From NCBI RefSeq assembly GCF_001661675.2, contig NZ_CP019602.1, positions 1,761,501 through 1,825,500 on the forward strand: a stretch of 64,000 bases of DNA, read 5' to 3'. This document shows, piece after piece, positions 52,303 through 60,019 of the stretch (within the stretch, counting starts at the first letter, position 1; every line of letters begins with the position of its first letter). The DNA is from Croceicoccus marinus. GTDB lineage: Bacteria; Pseudomonadota; Alphaproteobacteria; Sphingomonadales; Sphingomonadaceae. Below the pieces are notes generated by a model. It did not search any database and was not told where the DNA came from. It saw only the letters and a list, made by a program, of their open reading frames with translations. The translations under genes and the position numbers were made by a program.

Positions 52303-53304
52303 ATGAACCGCCGCATCATCGCCGGGATCGCCCTTGCCGCGCTGATCATCGCCGCCATCGCCACATCGGGCTTCGGCCTGCTGAAGGGGGATGACGGCCC
52401 GCTTACCCTGTACGGCAATGTCGACATCCGCGAGGTCGAGATGGCGTTCCAGGCATCGGGCCGCGTCAGCCGCGTCCCGGTCGAGGAAGGCGAGCGCGTG
52501 GCGGAAGGCGAATTGCTTGCGGTGCTGGACCCCAGCCAGGCGCAGGACCGGCTGGCGCAGGCCGATGCGCAGCTGGCGCAGGCGCGCGCGCAGCTGGCGA
52601 AGCTGCAGGCGGGCAGCCGGCCGCAGGAGATCCGGCAGGCCAATGCCCAGCAGGCCGCTGCGCGCGCGGCGCTGAACGATGCGCAGGCCGATTACGAACG
52701 CCGCCAGCCGCTGGTCGAATCGGGCGCGATCAGCCGGGCCGTGTGGGAAAAGACCGTCACCGCGCTGCGCAGCGCGGAAGCCCGCTTTGCCGAGGCGAAC
52801 CAGGGCGCGTCGCTGACCGCCGAAGGGCCCCGCGCCGAGGATATCGCCGCCGCCCGCGCACAGCTTGAAGCCGCACGCGCCGCGCGCGCCGCGATCGACA
52901 CCGACCTCGACTACACGCGGCTGGAAGCGCCGGTGGACGGGACGGTCGTCACCCGGTCGGTCGAGCCGGGCAGCCTTGTCGCGCCCGGCGTGACCGCCTT
53001 CACCATCGCGATCGACCGCCCGCTTCGGGTGCGCGCCTATATCGCGCAGACCGATCTGGCGCGGATCAATCCGGGCATGAAGGTTCGGGTGACCGCCGAC
53101 GGCAATCCAGACACCTATCAGGGCACCATCGGCTATATCTCGCCGCGCGCCGAATTCACGCCCAGGTCGGTGGAGACCGAGGATCTGCGCACCGACCTCG
53201 TCTATCGCCTGCGCATCGTGGTCGACGATCCGGACGAGGCGCTGCGCCAGGGCCAGCCCGTCACCGTGACCATCCCCGCGGCCCGCCCGGCGGTGGAGGA
53301 CTGA
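52303..53304 (+). CDS. HlyD-family membrane fusion protein (YbhG-like)
   Basis: A 333-aa periplasmic adaptor that bridges an inner-membrane ABC transporter and an outer-membrane channel. It has an N-terminal anchor (about 4-20, RIIAGIALAALIIAAIATS), a biotinyl-lipoyl half (VPVEEGERVAEGELLAVLD), and a long alpha-helical hairpin (about 80-195, with repeated QLAQARAQLAKLQ). The second lipoyl half is YTRLEAPVDGTVVTRSVEPG, followed by a beta-barrel. The start at 52303 is 1 nt after the TetR stop. Confidence 0.92.
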   Translation: MNRRIIAGIALAALIIAAIATSGFGLLKGDDGPLTLYGNVDIREVEMAFQASGRVSRVPVEEGERVAEGELLAVLDPSQAQDRLAQADAQLAQARAQLAKLQAGSRPQEIRQANAQQAAARAALNDAQADYERRQPLVESGAISRAVWEKTVTALRSAEARFAEANQGASLTAEGPRAEDIAAARAQLEAARAARAAIDTDLDYTRLEAPVDGTVVTRSVEPGSLVAPGVTAFTIAIDRPLRVRAYIAQTDLARINPGMKVRVTADGNPDTYQGTIGYISPRAEFTPRSVETEDLRTDLVYRLRIVVDDPDEALRQGQPVTVTIPAARPAVED

Positions 53305-53307
53305 CCC

Positions 53308-55074
53308 ATGCCGGGCGCTGCGCCCTCCCCCGGTTCCGGTTCCGCTTCCGATTCTGGCGCGGTCGCCTGCGCGCGGGATCTGGTGAAGCGCTTCGCGGGG
53401 GCGGAGAAGCCTGCGCTCGGCCGTGTTTCGCTGGAGATTCCGACGGGGCGCGTCACCGGGCTGGTCGGTCCGGACGGCGCGGGCAAGACGACGCTGATCC
53501 GCATATTGGCCGGGCTGATGGCGCCGGACGAGGGATCGGTCAGCGTGCTGGGCGGCAAGCCCGGCAGCGATCTGGAGCATATCGGCTACATGCCGCAGCG
53601 CTTCGGCCTGTACGAGGATCTGACCGTCCAGCAGAACCTCGACCTCTATGCCGACATGCGCGCCCTGCCCGCCGATGAGCGGGAGGAGGCGTTCGGCCGG
53701 CTGCTCGACTTCACCGACCTCGCCCGGTTCCGCGAGCGGCTGGCCGGCGCGTTGTCGGGGGGCATGAAGCAGAAGCTGGGCCTGGCCTGCGCGCTGGTAA
53801 AGACCCCGCGCCTGCTGCTGCTGGACGAGCCGGGCGTCGGCGTCGACCCGATCTCGCGCCGCGAATTATGGGCGATGGTGCAGGAGCTGATTACGGATGG
53901 CTTGGGGGTCTTGTGGTCCACCGCCTATCTCGACGAGGCGGAGAAATGCGATCACGTCTATCTGCTGAGCGAAGGCGAACTGCTGTTCAGCGGCGACCCG
54001 GCCGAGCTTACCCGTTCGGTCGAAGACCGCGTGGTCCGGCTGACCGGGTTCGAGGATCGCCGCCGCCATGTTCTGACCCAGATGCTCGACCGCGACGGGG
54101 TGCTGGACGGGACGATCCAGGGCCGTTCGGTCCGCCTGTTGCTGAAGACCCCGGATGAGCTGAAGGGCGAGAGCGGGTTCGAACTGACCCGCGCCCAGCC
54201 CCGGTTCGAGGATGGCTTCATCGAGCGGCTGGGCGGCGGGCCCAAGGGCACCAGCGCGCTGGCCGAGGCCTATCGCACGATCGAGGCGGGCGAGGGTCCC
54301 GCGATCGAGGCCCGGGGGCTGACCCGCCGCTTCGGCGATTTCACCGCCGCGCATGACGTCAGCTTTTCGGTGCCCTACGGATCGATCTTCGGCCTGCTGG
54401 GGCCCAATGGCGCAGGCAAGTCGACCACCTTCAAGATGCTGTGCGGCCTGCTGTCCCCCAGCGAGGGTTCTGGCGCGGTGGCGGGGCACGATCTGCGCGC
54501 GTCGGGCGGCAGGGCGCGGGCGGCGCTGGGATACATGGCGCAGAAATTCTCGCTCTACGGTGAATTGTCGGTGGCGCAGAACCTGAACTTCTTTGCGGGC
54601 GCCTATGGGCTGGAGGGCCGCGACGCGCGCCGCGCGGTCGAGCGGGTAACCGAGATCTTCGAGCTGGGCGAGCGGATGAAAGCCACGGCGGGAACGCTGC
54701 CCCTGGGCTTCAAGCAGCGGCTGGCGTTGGCCGCCGCGGTGCTGCACGAACCGCCGGTGCTGTTCCTGGACGAACCGACCAGCGGGGTCGATCCTGTCAC
54801 CCGCCGCGAATTCTGGATGCATATCAACGGGCTGGTCGAAAAGGGCGTGGCAGTGCTGGTCACCACCCATTTCATGGAGGAGGCCGAATATTGCGACGCG
54901 ATCACGCTGATCTACCGCTCCGAACAGATCGCCAGCGGCACGCCTGACGAATTGAAACAGCAGGCCGCCCACATGGCCGGTCTCGATGATCCGACGATGG
55001 AGGACACCTTCATCGCCATGATCGAGGCGAGCGACGCGCAGCGCCCTGGCAGCGACGAGGAGGAAGCGGCGTGA
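53308..55074 (+). CDS. Dual ABC transporter ATP-binding protein (YbhF-like)
   Basis: A 588-aa protein with two fused ABC domains. The first has Walker A GPDGAGKTTLIRIL, signature LSGGMKQKLGLACAL and Walker B LLLLDEPGVGVDP. The second has GPNGAGKSTTFKML and LFLDEPTSGVDP, but its signature is degenerate (LPLGFKQRLALAAA rather than LSGGQ). The asymmetry resembles the two sites of YbhF-type exporters. It overlaps the next gene by 4 nt. Confidence 0.93.
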   Translation: MPGAAPSPGSGSASDSGAVACARDLVKRFAGAEKPALGRVSLEIPTGRVTGLVGPDGAGKTTLIRILAGLMAPDEGSVSVLGGKPGSDLEHIGYMPQRFGLYEDLTVQQNLDLYADMRALPADEREEAFGRLLDFTDLARFRERLAGALSGGMKQKLGLACALVKTPRLLLLDEPGVGVDPISRRELWAMVQELITDGLGVLWSTAYLDEAEKCDHVYLLSEGELLFSGDPAELTRSVEDRVVRLTGFEDRRRHVLTQMLDRDGVLDGTIQGRSVRLLLKTPDELKGESGFELTRAQPRFEDGFIERLGGGPKGTSALAEAYRTIEAGEGPAIEARGLTRRFGDFTAAHDVSFSVPYGSIFGLLGPNGAGKSTTFKMLCGLLSPSEGSGAVAGHDLRASGGRARAALGYMAQKFSLYGELSVAQNLNFFAGAYGLEGRDARRAVERVTEIFELGERMKATAGTLPLGFKQRLALAAAVLHEPPVLFLDEPTSGVDPVTRREFWMHINGLVEKGVAVLVTTHFMEEAEYCDAITLIYRSEQIASGTPDELKQQAAHMAGLDDPTMEDTFIAMIEASDAQRPGSDEEEAA

Positions 55075-56201
55075 GTGGCCCGCTGATCGACCGACGTCGG
55101 CTGACCGCGATGATCGCCAAGGAAATCGCCCAGATCATGCGCGATCCATCGACCTTCCTGATTGCCTTCATCCTGCCGCTGCTGCTGCTGTTCCTGTTCG
55201 GCTATGCGCTCAATCTCGATTCCAACAATACGCGCATCGGCATCGCGATCGAGGATTCGAGCGCGCCCGCGCTGTCGCTGGCGGGCGCGTACCAGAACAA
55301 CCCCAATTTTCAGGTCATCACCGCGCGCAGCGTCCAGCCGCTGAAGGACCGGATGGTCAGCGGCGAGATCCGCGGCATCGTCGTGATTCCGCAGGATTTC
55401 GGGCGCGGCTATGCGCGCGGCAATCCGCCGCCGGTGCAGATCATCACCGACGGGTCGATGCCCAATACCGCCAATTTCACCCGCGCCTATGCCGAGGGTC
55501 TGCTGAACAGCTGGATGGCGAACGAGGCGGCCATGCGCGGCGTGAATGCCGCTCCGCCGATCGATCTGTCGCTGCGCTATTGGTACAATCCCTCGCTCAC
55601 CAGTCGCAATTTCCTGGTGCCGGGCGCCATCGCCATCGTGATGACGATGATCGGGACGCTGCTGACCAGCCTTGTGATCGCGCGCGAATGGGAACGCGGC
55701 ACGATGGAGGCGATGATGGCCACGCCGATGCACATGGCCGAGTTCCTGATCAGCAAGATCGTGCCCTATTTCGTGCTGGCACTGGCTTCGATGGCGCTGT
55801 GCACCTTGCTGGCGGTGACCGTGTTCGGCGTGCCGCTGCGCGGTTCGCCGCTGGCGCTGTTCGTGATCGCGGTCGCCTATCTGATGCCCGCGCTGGGGCA
55901 GGGCCTGTTCATTTCGGCGGCGACCAGGAACCAGTTCGTCGCCAGCCAGATCGCGCTGCTGTCGGGGTTCCTGCCCACTTTCCTGCTGTCGGGCTTCATG
56001 TTCGAGATTTCGTCGATGCCGCCCGTCATCCAGGCGATCACCTATATCGTGCCCGCGCGCTATTTCGTTCCGCTGCTGCAGACCGTGTTCCTGGCGGGCG
56101 ACATCTGGCCGATGATCTGGCCCAATGTGGGCATCATGCTGCTGTTCGGCGCGGGTTTCTTCGCGCTGTGCATCCGCTTCACGCGCCGGAGTCTGGACTA
56201 A
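55071..56201 (+). CDS. ABC-2 permease (YbhS-like)
   Basis: A 376-aa inner-membrane permease. TM1 is about 26-46 (STFLIAFILPLLLLFLFGYA), a large periplasmic domain follows, and five helices lie from about 180 on with the ABC2 core LVIAREWERGTMEAMMATPM. The C-terminal sequence is ALCIRFTRRSLD. It begins with GTG 55071, overlapping the ATPase stop. Its stop TAA lies in the first of three 17-bp tandem repeats. Confidence 0.92.
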   Translation: MSGPLIDRRRLTAMIAKEIAQIMRDPSTFLIAFILPLLLLFLFGYALNLDSNNTRIGIAIEDSSAPALSLAGAYQNNPNFQVITARSVQPLKDRMVSGEIRGIVVIPQDFGRGYARGNPPPVQIITDGSMPNTANFTRAYAEGLLNSWMANEAAMRGVNAAPPIDLSLRYWYNPSLTSRNFLVPGAIAIVMTMIGTLLTSLVIAREWERGTMEAMMATPMHMAEFLISKIVPYFVLALASMALCTLLAVTVFGVPLRGSPLALFVIAVAYLMPALGQGLFISAATRNQFVASQIALLSGFLPTFLLSGFMFEISSMPPVIQAITYIVPARYFVPLLQTVFLAGDIWPMIWPNVGIMLLFGAGFFALCIRFTRRSLD

Positions 56202-56238
56202 TGGGGAGCCTGGACTGATGGGGAGCCTGGACCGATGA
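56188..56238 (+). repeat. Three tandem 17-bp repeats at a permease gene junction
   Basis: GGAGTCTGGACTAATGG (56188-56204), GGAGCCTGGACTGATGG (56205-56221) and GGAGCCTGGACCGATGA (56222-56238). Copy 1 holds the stop of the first permease and copy 3 the ATG of the second. Copies also create two overlapping five- to six-codon mini-frames (ATG GGG AGC CTG GAC, then TGA or CGA TGA). Confidence 0.88.
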
Positions 56239-57338
56239 ACGGCGCGCTGAAGGCGATGATCGTCAAGGAGTTCTGGGCGCTGCTGCGCGATCCCAAGGCG
56301 CGCATCACGCTGGTACTGCCGCCGCTGCTGCAGCTGCTGATCTTCAGCTTCGCGGTTACGCTGGAGGTCGAGAATGTCGCCATCGGCGTGCTCGACCGGT
56401 CGAACGGCACCGCCAGTACGGAGCTGATCCAGCGCATCGCCGGGGCGCGTACCTTCGGCGAGATCCGCCGTCTGGAATCCGCCGACGATCTGCGCCGCGC
56501 CATCGACCGGCAGGAAGTTCTGGCAGCCATCGTGATCGAGCAGGATTTCGACCGCCAGGTCGCGCGAGGCGAGCCGGCGACGGTGGGAGTGGTGCTGGAC
56601 GGCAGGCGGTCGAACGCGGCGCAGATCGTGGGCGGCTATCTCACGCGCATCGCCGCCGATGCGGGGCCGGAACTGCGCCCCTCGTCCACTCCGCCGCCGC
56701 AGAACGCGGTTGCCATCAACTGGTTCAATCCGAACCTGGAATATATCTGGTTCAACATGCCCAGCCTGCTGGTGGTGATCGTCTCCGTGTCGGGCCTGTC
56801 GGTCACCGCGCAGACCGTCGCGCGCGAGCGTGAGATGGGGACGTTCGACCAGCTGATGGTCAGCCCGCTGACCGTGCCGCAGATCCTGATCGGCAAGATG
56901 GTGCCGCCGTTCTGCGTGGGCCTGTTCAACGGCACCGTGTTCCTGGTGCTGGCGCCGCTGGTGTTCGGCGTGCCCTTCACCGGTTCGCTGGGCTGGTTCT
57001 ATGTCGGGCTGTCGATCTATCTGGTCTCGCTGGTGGGGCTGGGGATGTTCGTGTCGGCGCTGTCGACCACGCAGCAGCAGGCGTTCCTAGGATCGTTCGT
57101 GGCGACCATCCCGGTCATCCTGCTGTCGGGCTTCGCCAGCCCGCTTGAGAACATGCCCGACTGGCTTCGGGCGATCACTTTTATCAACCCCGCGCGCTAT
57201 TTCATGGAAATCTCGATCGGCCAGTTCCTGAAAGCCATGCCGGTGTCCGACATGCTGCCGCTATTGTGGCCGCTTGTCCTGATCGCCTTCGTCACGATCA
57301 GCGTGTCGGGCTGGCTGTTCCGCGCGCGCATGGAGTGA
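56235..57338 (+). CDS. ABC-2 permease (YbhR-like)
   Basis: A 367-aa permease paralogous to the preceding one. It has TM1 near 26-46 (ITLVLPPLLQLLIFSFAVTL), a periplasmic domain, and a block of helices with VAREREMGTFDQLMVSPLTV. The C-terminus is SVSGWLFRARME. Together the two permeases form the membrane channel energised by the dual ATPase. Its start is inside the 17-bp repeat array. The outer-membrane gene begins at the base after its stop. Confidence 0.92.
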   Translation: MNGALKAMIVKEFWALLRDPKARITLVLPPLLQLLIFSFAVTLEVENVAIGVLDRSNGTASTELIQRIAGARTFGEIRRLESADDLRRAIDRQEVLAAIVIEQDFDRQVARGEPATVGVVLDGRRSNAAQIVGGYLTRIAADAGPELRPSSTPPPQNAVAINWFNPNLEYIWFNMPSLLVVIVSVSGLSVTAQTVAREREMGTFDQLMVSPLTVPQILIGKMVPPFCVGLFNGTVFLVLAPLVFGVPFTGSLGWFYVGLSIYLVSLVGLGMFVSALSTTQQQAFLGSFVATIPVILLSGFASPLENMPDWLRAITFINPARYFMEISIGQFLKAMPVSDMLPLLWPLVLIAFVTISVSGWLFRARME

Positions 57339-58784
57339 ATGCGAATGTTCCGCCCCGCCCTTCCCCTGTTGCTGGCCGCCCCCTTGCTTGCGGGGGCCCT
57401 TGCCGGCTGCACGGTCGGACCCGATTACGACGCGCCGGTGCCGCAGGTGTCGGACACATGGATCGAGCCTGCCGACACCGGCGCGATCCAGCCTGCCTGG
57501 TGGGACCGCTTCGACGATCCGCGATTGAGCGCGCTGATCGCCCGCGCCATGGCCGAGGCACCCTCTCTGGCCGAAGCGCGTGCGCGGCTGGCCGAGGCGC
57601 GTGCCAATCGCGACGCGGTACTGGGCGCGCGGGCGCCGCAGGTCTCTGCCAGCGGCGCGGCGACCGAAAACCGGATCAGCGAGAACGGCTTGCTGCCGGT
57701 GGGCGCCTTTCCCGGCTTCGATCCCCGCTACAGCCTGTTCGACCTGGGCTTCGATGCCAGCTGGGAAATCGACCTGTGGGGCCGCCGCACGCGTGAGGCG
57801 CAGGCGGCGCAGGCACAGGCCGAGGCCGCGCAGGCCGCCTATCAGGATGCGCTGGTCCAGCTGACCGCGGAAATCGCGCGCGGATACGTGGACCTGCGCG
57901 CGGCGCAGCAGGTGTCGGCGCTGGCCGCCGGGCGCGAGGACGCGACCGGAGACCTGGCCGCGCTGACCGACCAGCTGTTCCAGGCGGGCGAAGCCAGCCG
58001 CATCGATGCCGAGGCGATGCGCGCCGAGGCCGCGAGCGCCGCCGATGCCGCCGCGCAGGCGCGCGCGCTGGAAGCCGCCGCCGCCTATCGCCTGTCCGCG
58101 CTGATGGGCACCCCGCCCGAAAACCTGCTACCCGATCTGGCCGCCGCCGCGCCGATTCCCGCCGCACCCGAAGCGATCCTGGTCGGGCTGCGGTCCGACC
58201 TGCTGCGCCGCCGACCCGACGTGCGCCGGGCCGAACGCGAACTGGCCGCCGCCACCGCGCGGATCGGCGCCGCCACCGCCGACCTGTTCCCGCGCTTCTC
58301 GCTGATCGGAGGGCTCGGCACGCAGGCGCAGGACGCCGGCAATCTGTTCGATCCCGGCTCCACGCGCTTTTCGATCGGGCCGAGTTTCAGCTGGCCGATC
58401 TTTTCGGGCGGGCAGATCCGCGCCCGGATCCGCGCCGCCGATGCGGGCGCCGATGCCGCCGCCGCCGCCTATCAGCAGGCGGTCGCCGAAGCGCTGGCGG
58501 ATAGCGAGGGCGCGGTCAACCGCTTCCTGGAAGCGCGCAGCCGCACAGCCGCCGCCGCCCAGGCCGCCGAAGCGCAGGAGCGGGCCTTCGCGCTTTCGCG
58601 GCAGCGGTTCGAGCGGGGCGAGGACAACCGGCTCGAACTCGACCGTGCGCGGCTGGAACTGCTGGCGCGCGAGCAGTCGCTGGCATCGGCGCGGGTCGAG
58701 GCGGCGAATGCCGCGGTCGCGGTCTACAAGTCGCTGGGCGGCGCATGGCAGGCCGAAACGCCTGTCGATGCCGCCCGGCCCTGA
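57339..58784 (+). CDS. NodT-family outer-membrane efflux lipoprotein
   Basis: A 481-aa TolC-like channel anchored as a lipoprotein: the signal PLLLAAPLLAGALAGC has lipobox LAGC (Cys24) followed by TVGPDYDAP. It has two efflux repeats with the long coiled coils typical of OEP proteins (AYQDALVQLTAEIARGYVDL; RRRPDVRRAERELAAATARI; YQQAVAEALADSEGAVNRFL). With the HlyD protein and ABC pump it gives a complete tripartite exporter. It abuts the upstream permease exactly. Confidence 0.93.
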   Translation: MRMFRPALPLLLAAPLLAGALAGCTVGPDYDAPVPQVSDTWIEPADTGAIQPAWWDRFDDPRLSALIARAMAEAPSLAEARARLAEARANRDAVLGARAPQVSASGAATENRISENGLLPVGAFPGFDPRYSLFDLGFDASWEIDLWGRRTREAQAAQAQAEAAQAAYQDALVQLTAEIARGYVDLRAAQQVSALAAGREDATGDLAALTDQLFQAGEASRIDAEAMRAEAASAADAAAQARALEAAAAYRLSALMGTPPENLLPDLAAAAPIPAAPEAILVGLRSDLLRRRPDVRRAERELAAATARIGAATADLFPRFSLIGGLGTQAQDAGNLFDPGSTRFSIGPSFSWPIFSGGQIRARIRAADAGADAAAAAYQQAVAEALADSEGAVNRFLEARSRTAAAAQAAEAQERAFALSRQRFERGEDNRLELDRARLELLAREQSLASARVEAANAAVAVYKSLGGAWQAETPVDAARP

Positions 58785-58792
58785 AGCCCGCC

Positions 58793-58848
58793 CCTGAACG
58801 CGGGAACCTGAACGCGGGAACCTTGGCGCGGGAACCGGCGCGCGGGAA
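58793..58848. repeat. Four tandem 14-bp repeats after nodT-like gene
   Basis: CCTGAACGCGGGAA twice (58793-58806, 58807-58820), then CCTTGGCGCGGGAA (58821-58834) and CCGGCGCGCGGGAA (58835-58848). They begin 8 nt after the stop of the outer-membrane gene. Confidence 0.85.
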
Positions 58849-58951
58849 CCGGAGAGCCACCGACGCGCTTGATCTGTCGCGGGCCGTCTATATCTAGGCG
58901 GCCTTGTGCCATCCGGGCCGCACGCCCGGGCACATCGTCCGATTCTCCCAC

Positions 58952-60019
58952 ATGGCGGAGCCTTCCTTGCTCAGACATTTCACCGGTTCGATCATCTTCA
59001 CCGTCGTCGCGCTCGCGCTCGGCGCTTTCGTCGGCTGGGAATATACCGGCACGATAGAAGGCATGCTGTCCATATTGTGGATCTGCGCGGTGCTGGCGGT
59101 GCTGGAGACATCGCTGTCGTTCGACAATGCGGCGGTCAACGCTACCGTGCTGAAGGACATGGACCCGTTGTGGCAGCGCCGCTTCCTGACATGGGGCATC
59201 GCCATCGCCGTGTTCGGCATGCGCATCGTGTTTCCCATCGTGATCGTGGCCATCGCGGCATCGCTGGGGCCATGGGGCGCGCTGATGCTGGCGATCAACG
59301 AACCGGATCGCTACGCGCAGATCATGGGAGAGGCGCATACCGGGCTGATGGGCTTCGGCGGCGCGTTCCTGGGCATGGTCGGCCTGAAATATTTCTTCGA
59401 CGCCGACAAGGAGATCCACTGGATCCGCGTGATCGAGGGGCCGCTGGCGAAATTCGGGCGGCTGCAGGCGTTCGAGATCGGGGTGATGATCCTGGCGATC
59501 TGGGGCACCTCCACCCTGCTGGCGGGCGAGGAGCGGCTGACCTTCCTGACCGCCGGGCTGTTCGGACTGCTGACCTTCATCGCGGTCGAGATGATCGGCG
59601 ACGTGCTGGGCGCGCCCGAGGAGACAACCGGCATGGCCGCGAAATCCGGCCTCGCCTCGTTCCTTTACCTGGAGGTGCTGGATGCCAGCTTTTCCTTCGA
59701 CGGGGTGATCGGGGCCTTCGCGCTGTCGACCAATCTGTTCGTGATCGCCATCGGGCTTGGCATCGGCGCGATGTTCGTGCGTTCGATGACGATCTATCTG
59801 GTCCATCAGGGCACCATGAGCCAGTACCGCTTCCTGGAGCACGGGGCGTTCTATGCGATCCTGGTGCTGGCCGCGATCATGTTCCTGAACGTCGAGTACC
59901 ACATTCCCGAGGTCGTGACCGGGCTGATCGGCGCGGTGCTGATCGGGCTGGCCTTCTTCAGCTCGCTGCGCTGGAACCGGGCGGAACTGCGGCGGGACCG
60001 GGCGGGGGTGCAGGCATAG
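58952..60019 (+). CDS. DUF475 / TerC-like integral membrane protein
   Basis: A 355-aa protein with about nine hydrophobic helices and the acidic helix motif ETSLSFDNAAVNATVLKDMD, which recurs as LEVLDASFSFDGVIGAFALS. These paired Asp/Asn motifs in helices define the TerC/DUF475 group, thought to handle metal ions (Mn or tellurite-linked). Start 58952 (MAEPSLLRH) is used rather than the upstream frame. It ends overlapping the convergent DUF2339 gene by 62 nt. Confidence 0.88.
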   Translation: MAEPSLLRHFTGSIIFTVVALALGAFVGWEYTGTIEGMLSILWICAVLAVLETSLSFDNAAVNATVLKDMDPLWQRRFLTWGIAIAVFGMRIVFPIVIVAIAASLGPWGALMLAINEPDRYAQIMGEAHTGLMGFGGAFLGMVGLKYFFDADKEIHWIRVIEGPLAKFGRLQAFEIGVMILAIWGTSTLLAGEERLTFLTAGLFGLLTFIAVEMIGDVLGAPEETTGMAAKSGLASFLYLEVLDASFSFDGVIGAFALSTNLFVIAIGLGIGAMFVRSMTIYLVHQGTMSQYRFLEHGAFYAILVLAAIMFLNVEYHIPEVVTGLIGAVLIGLAFFSSLRWNRAELRRDRAGVQA

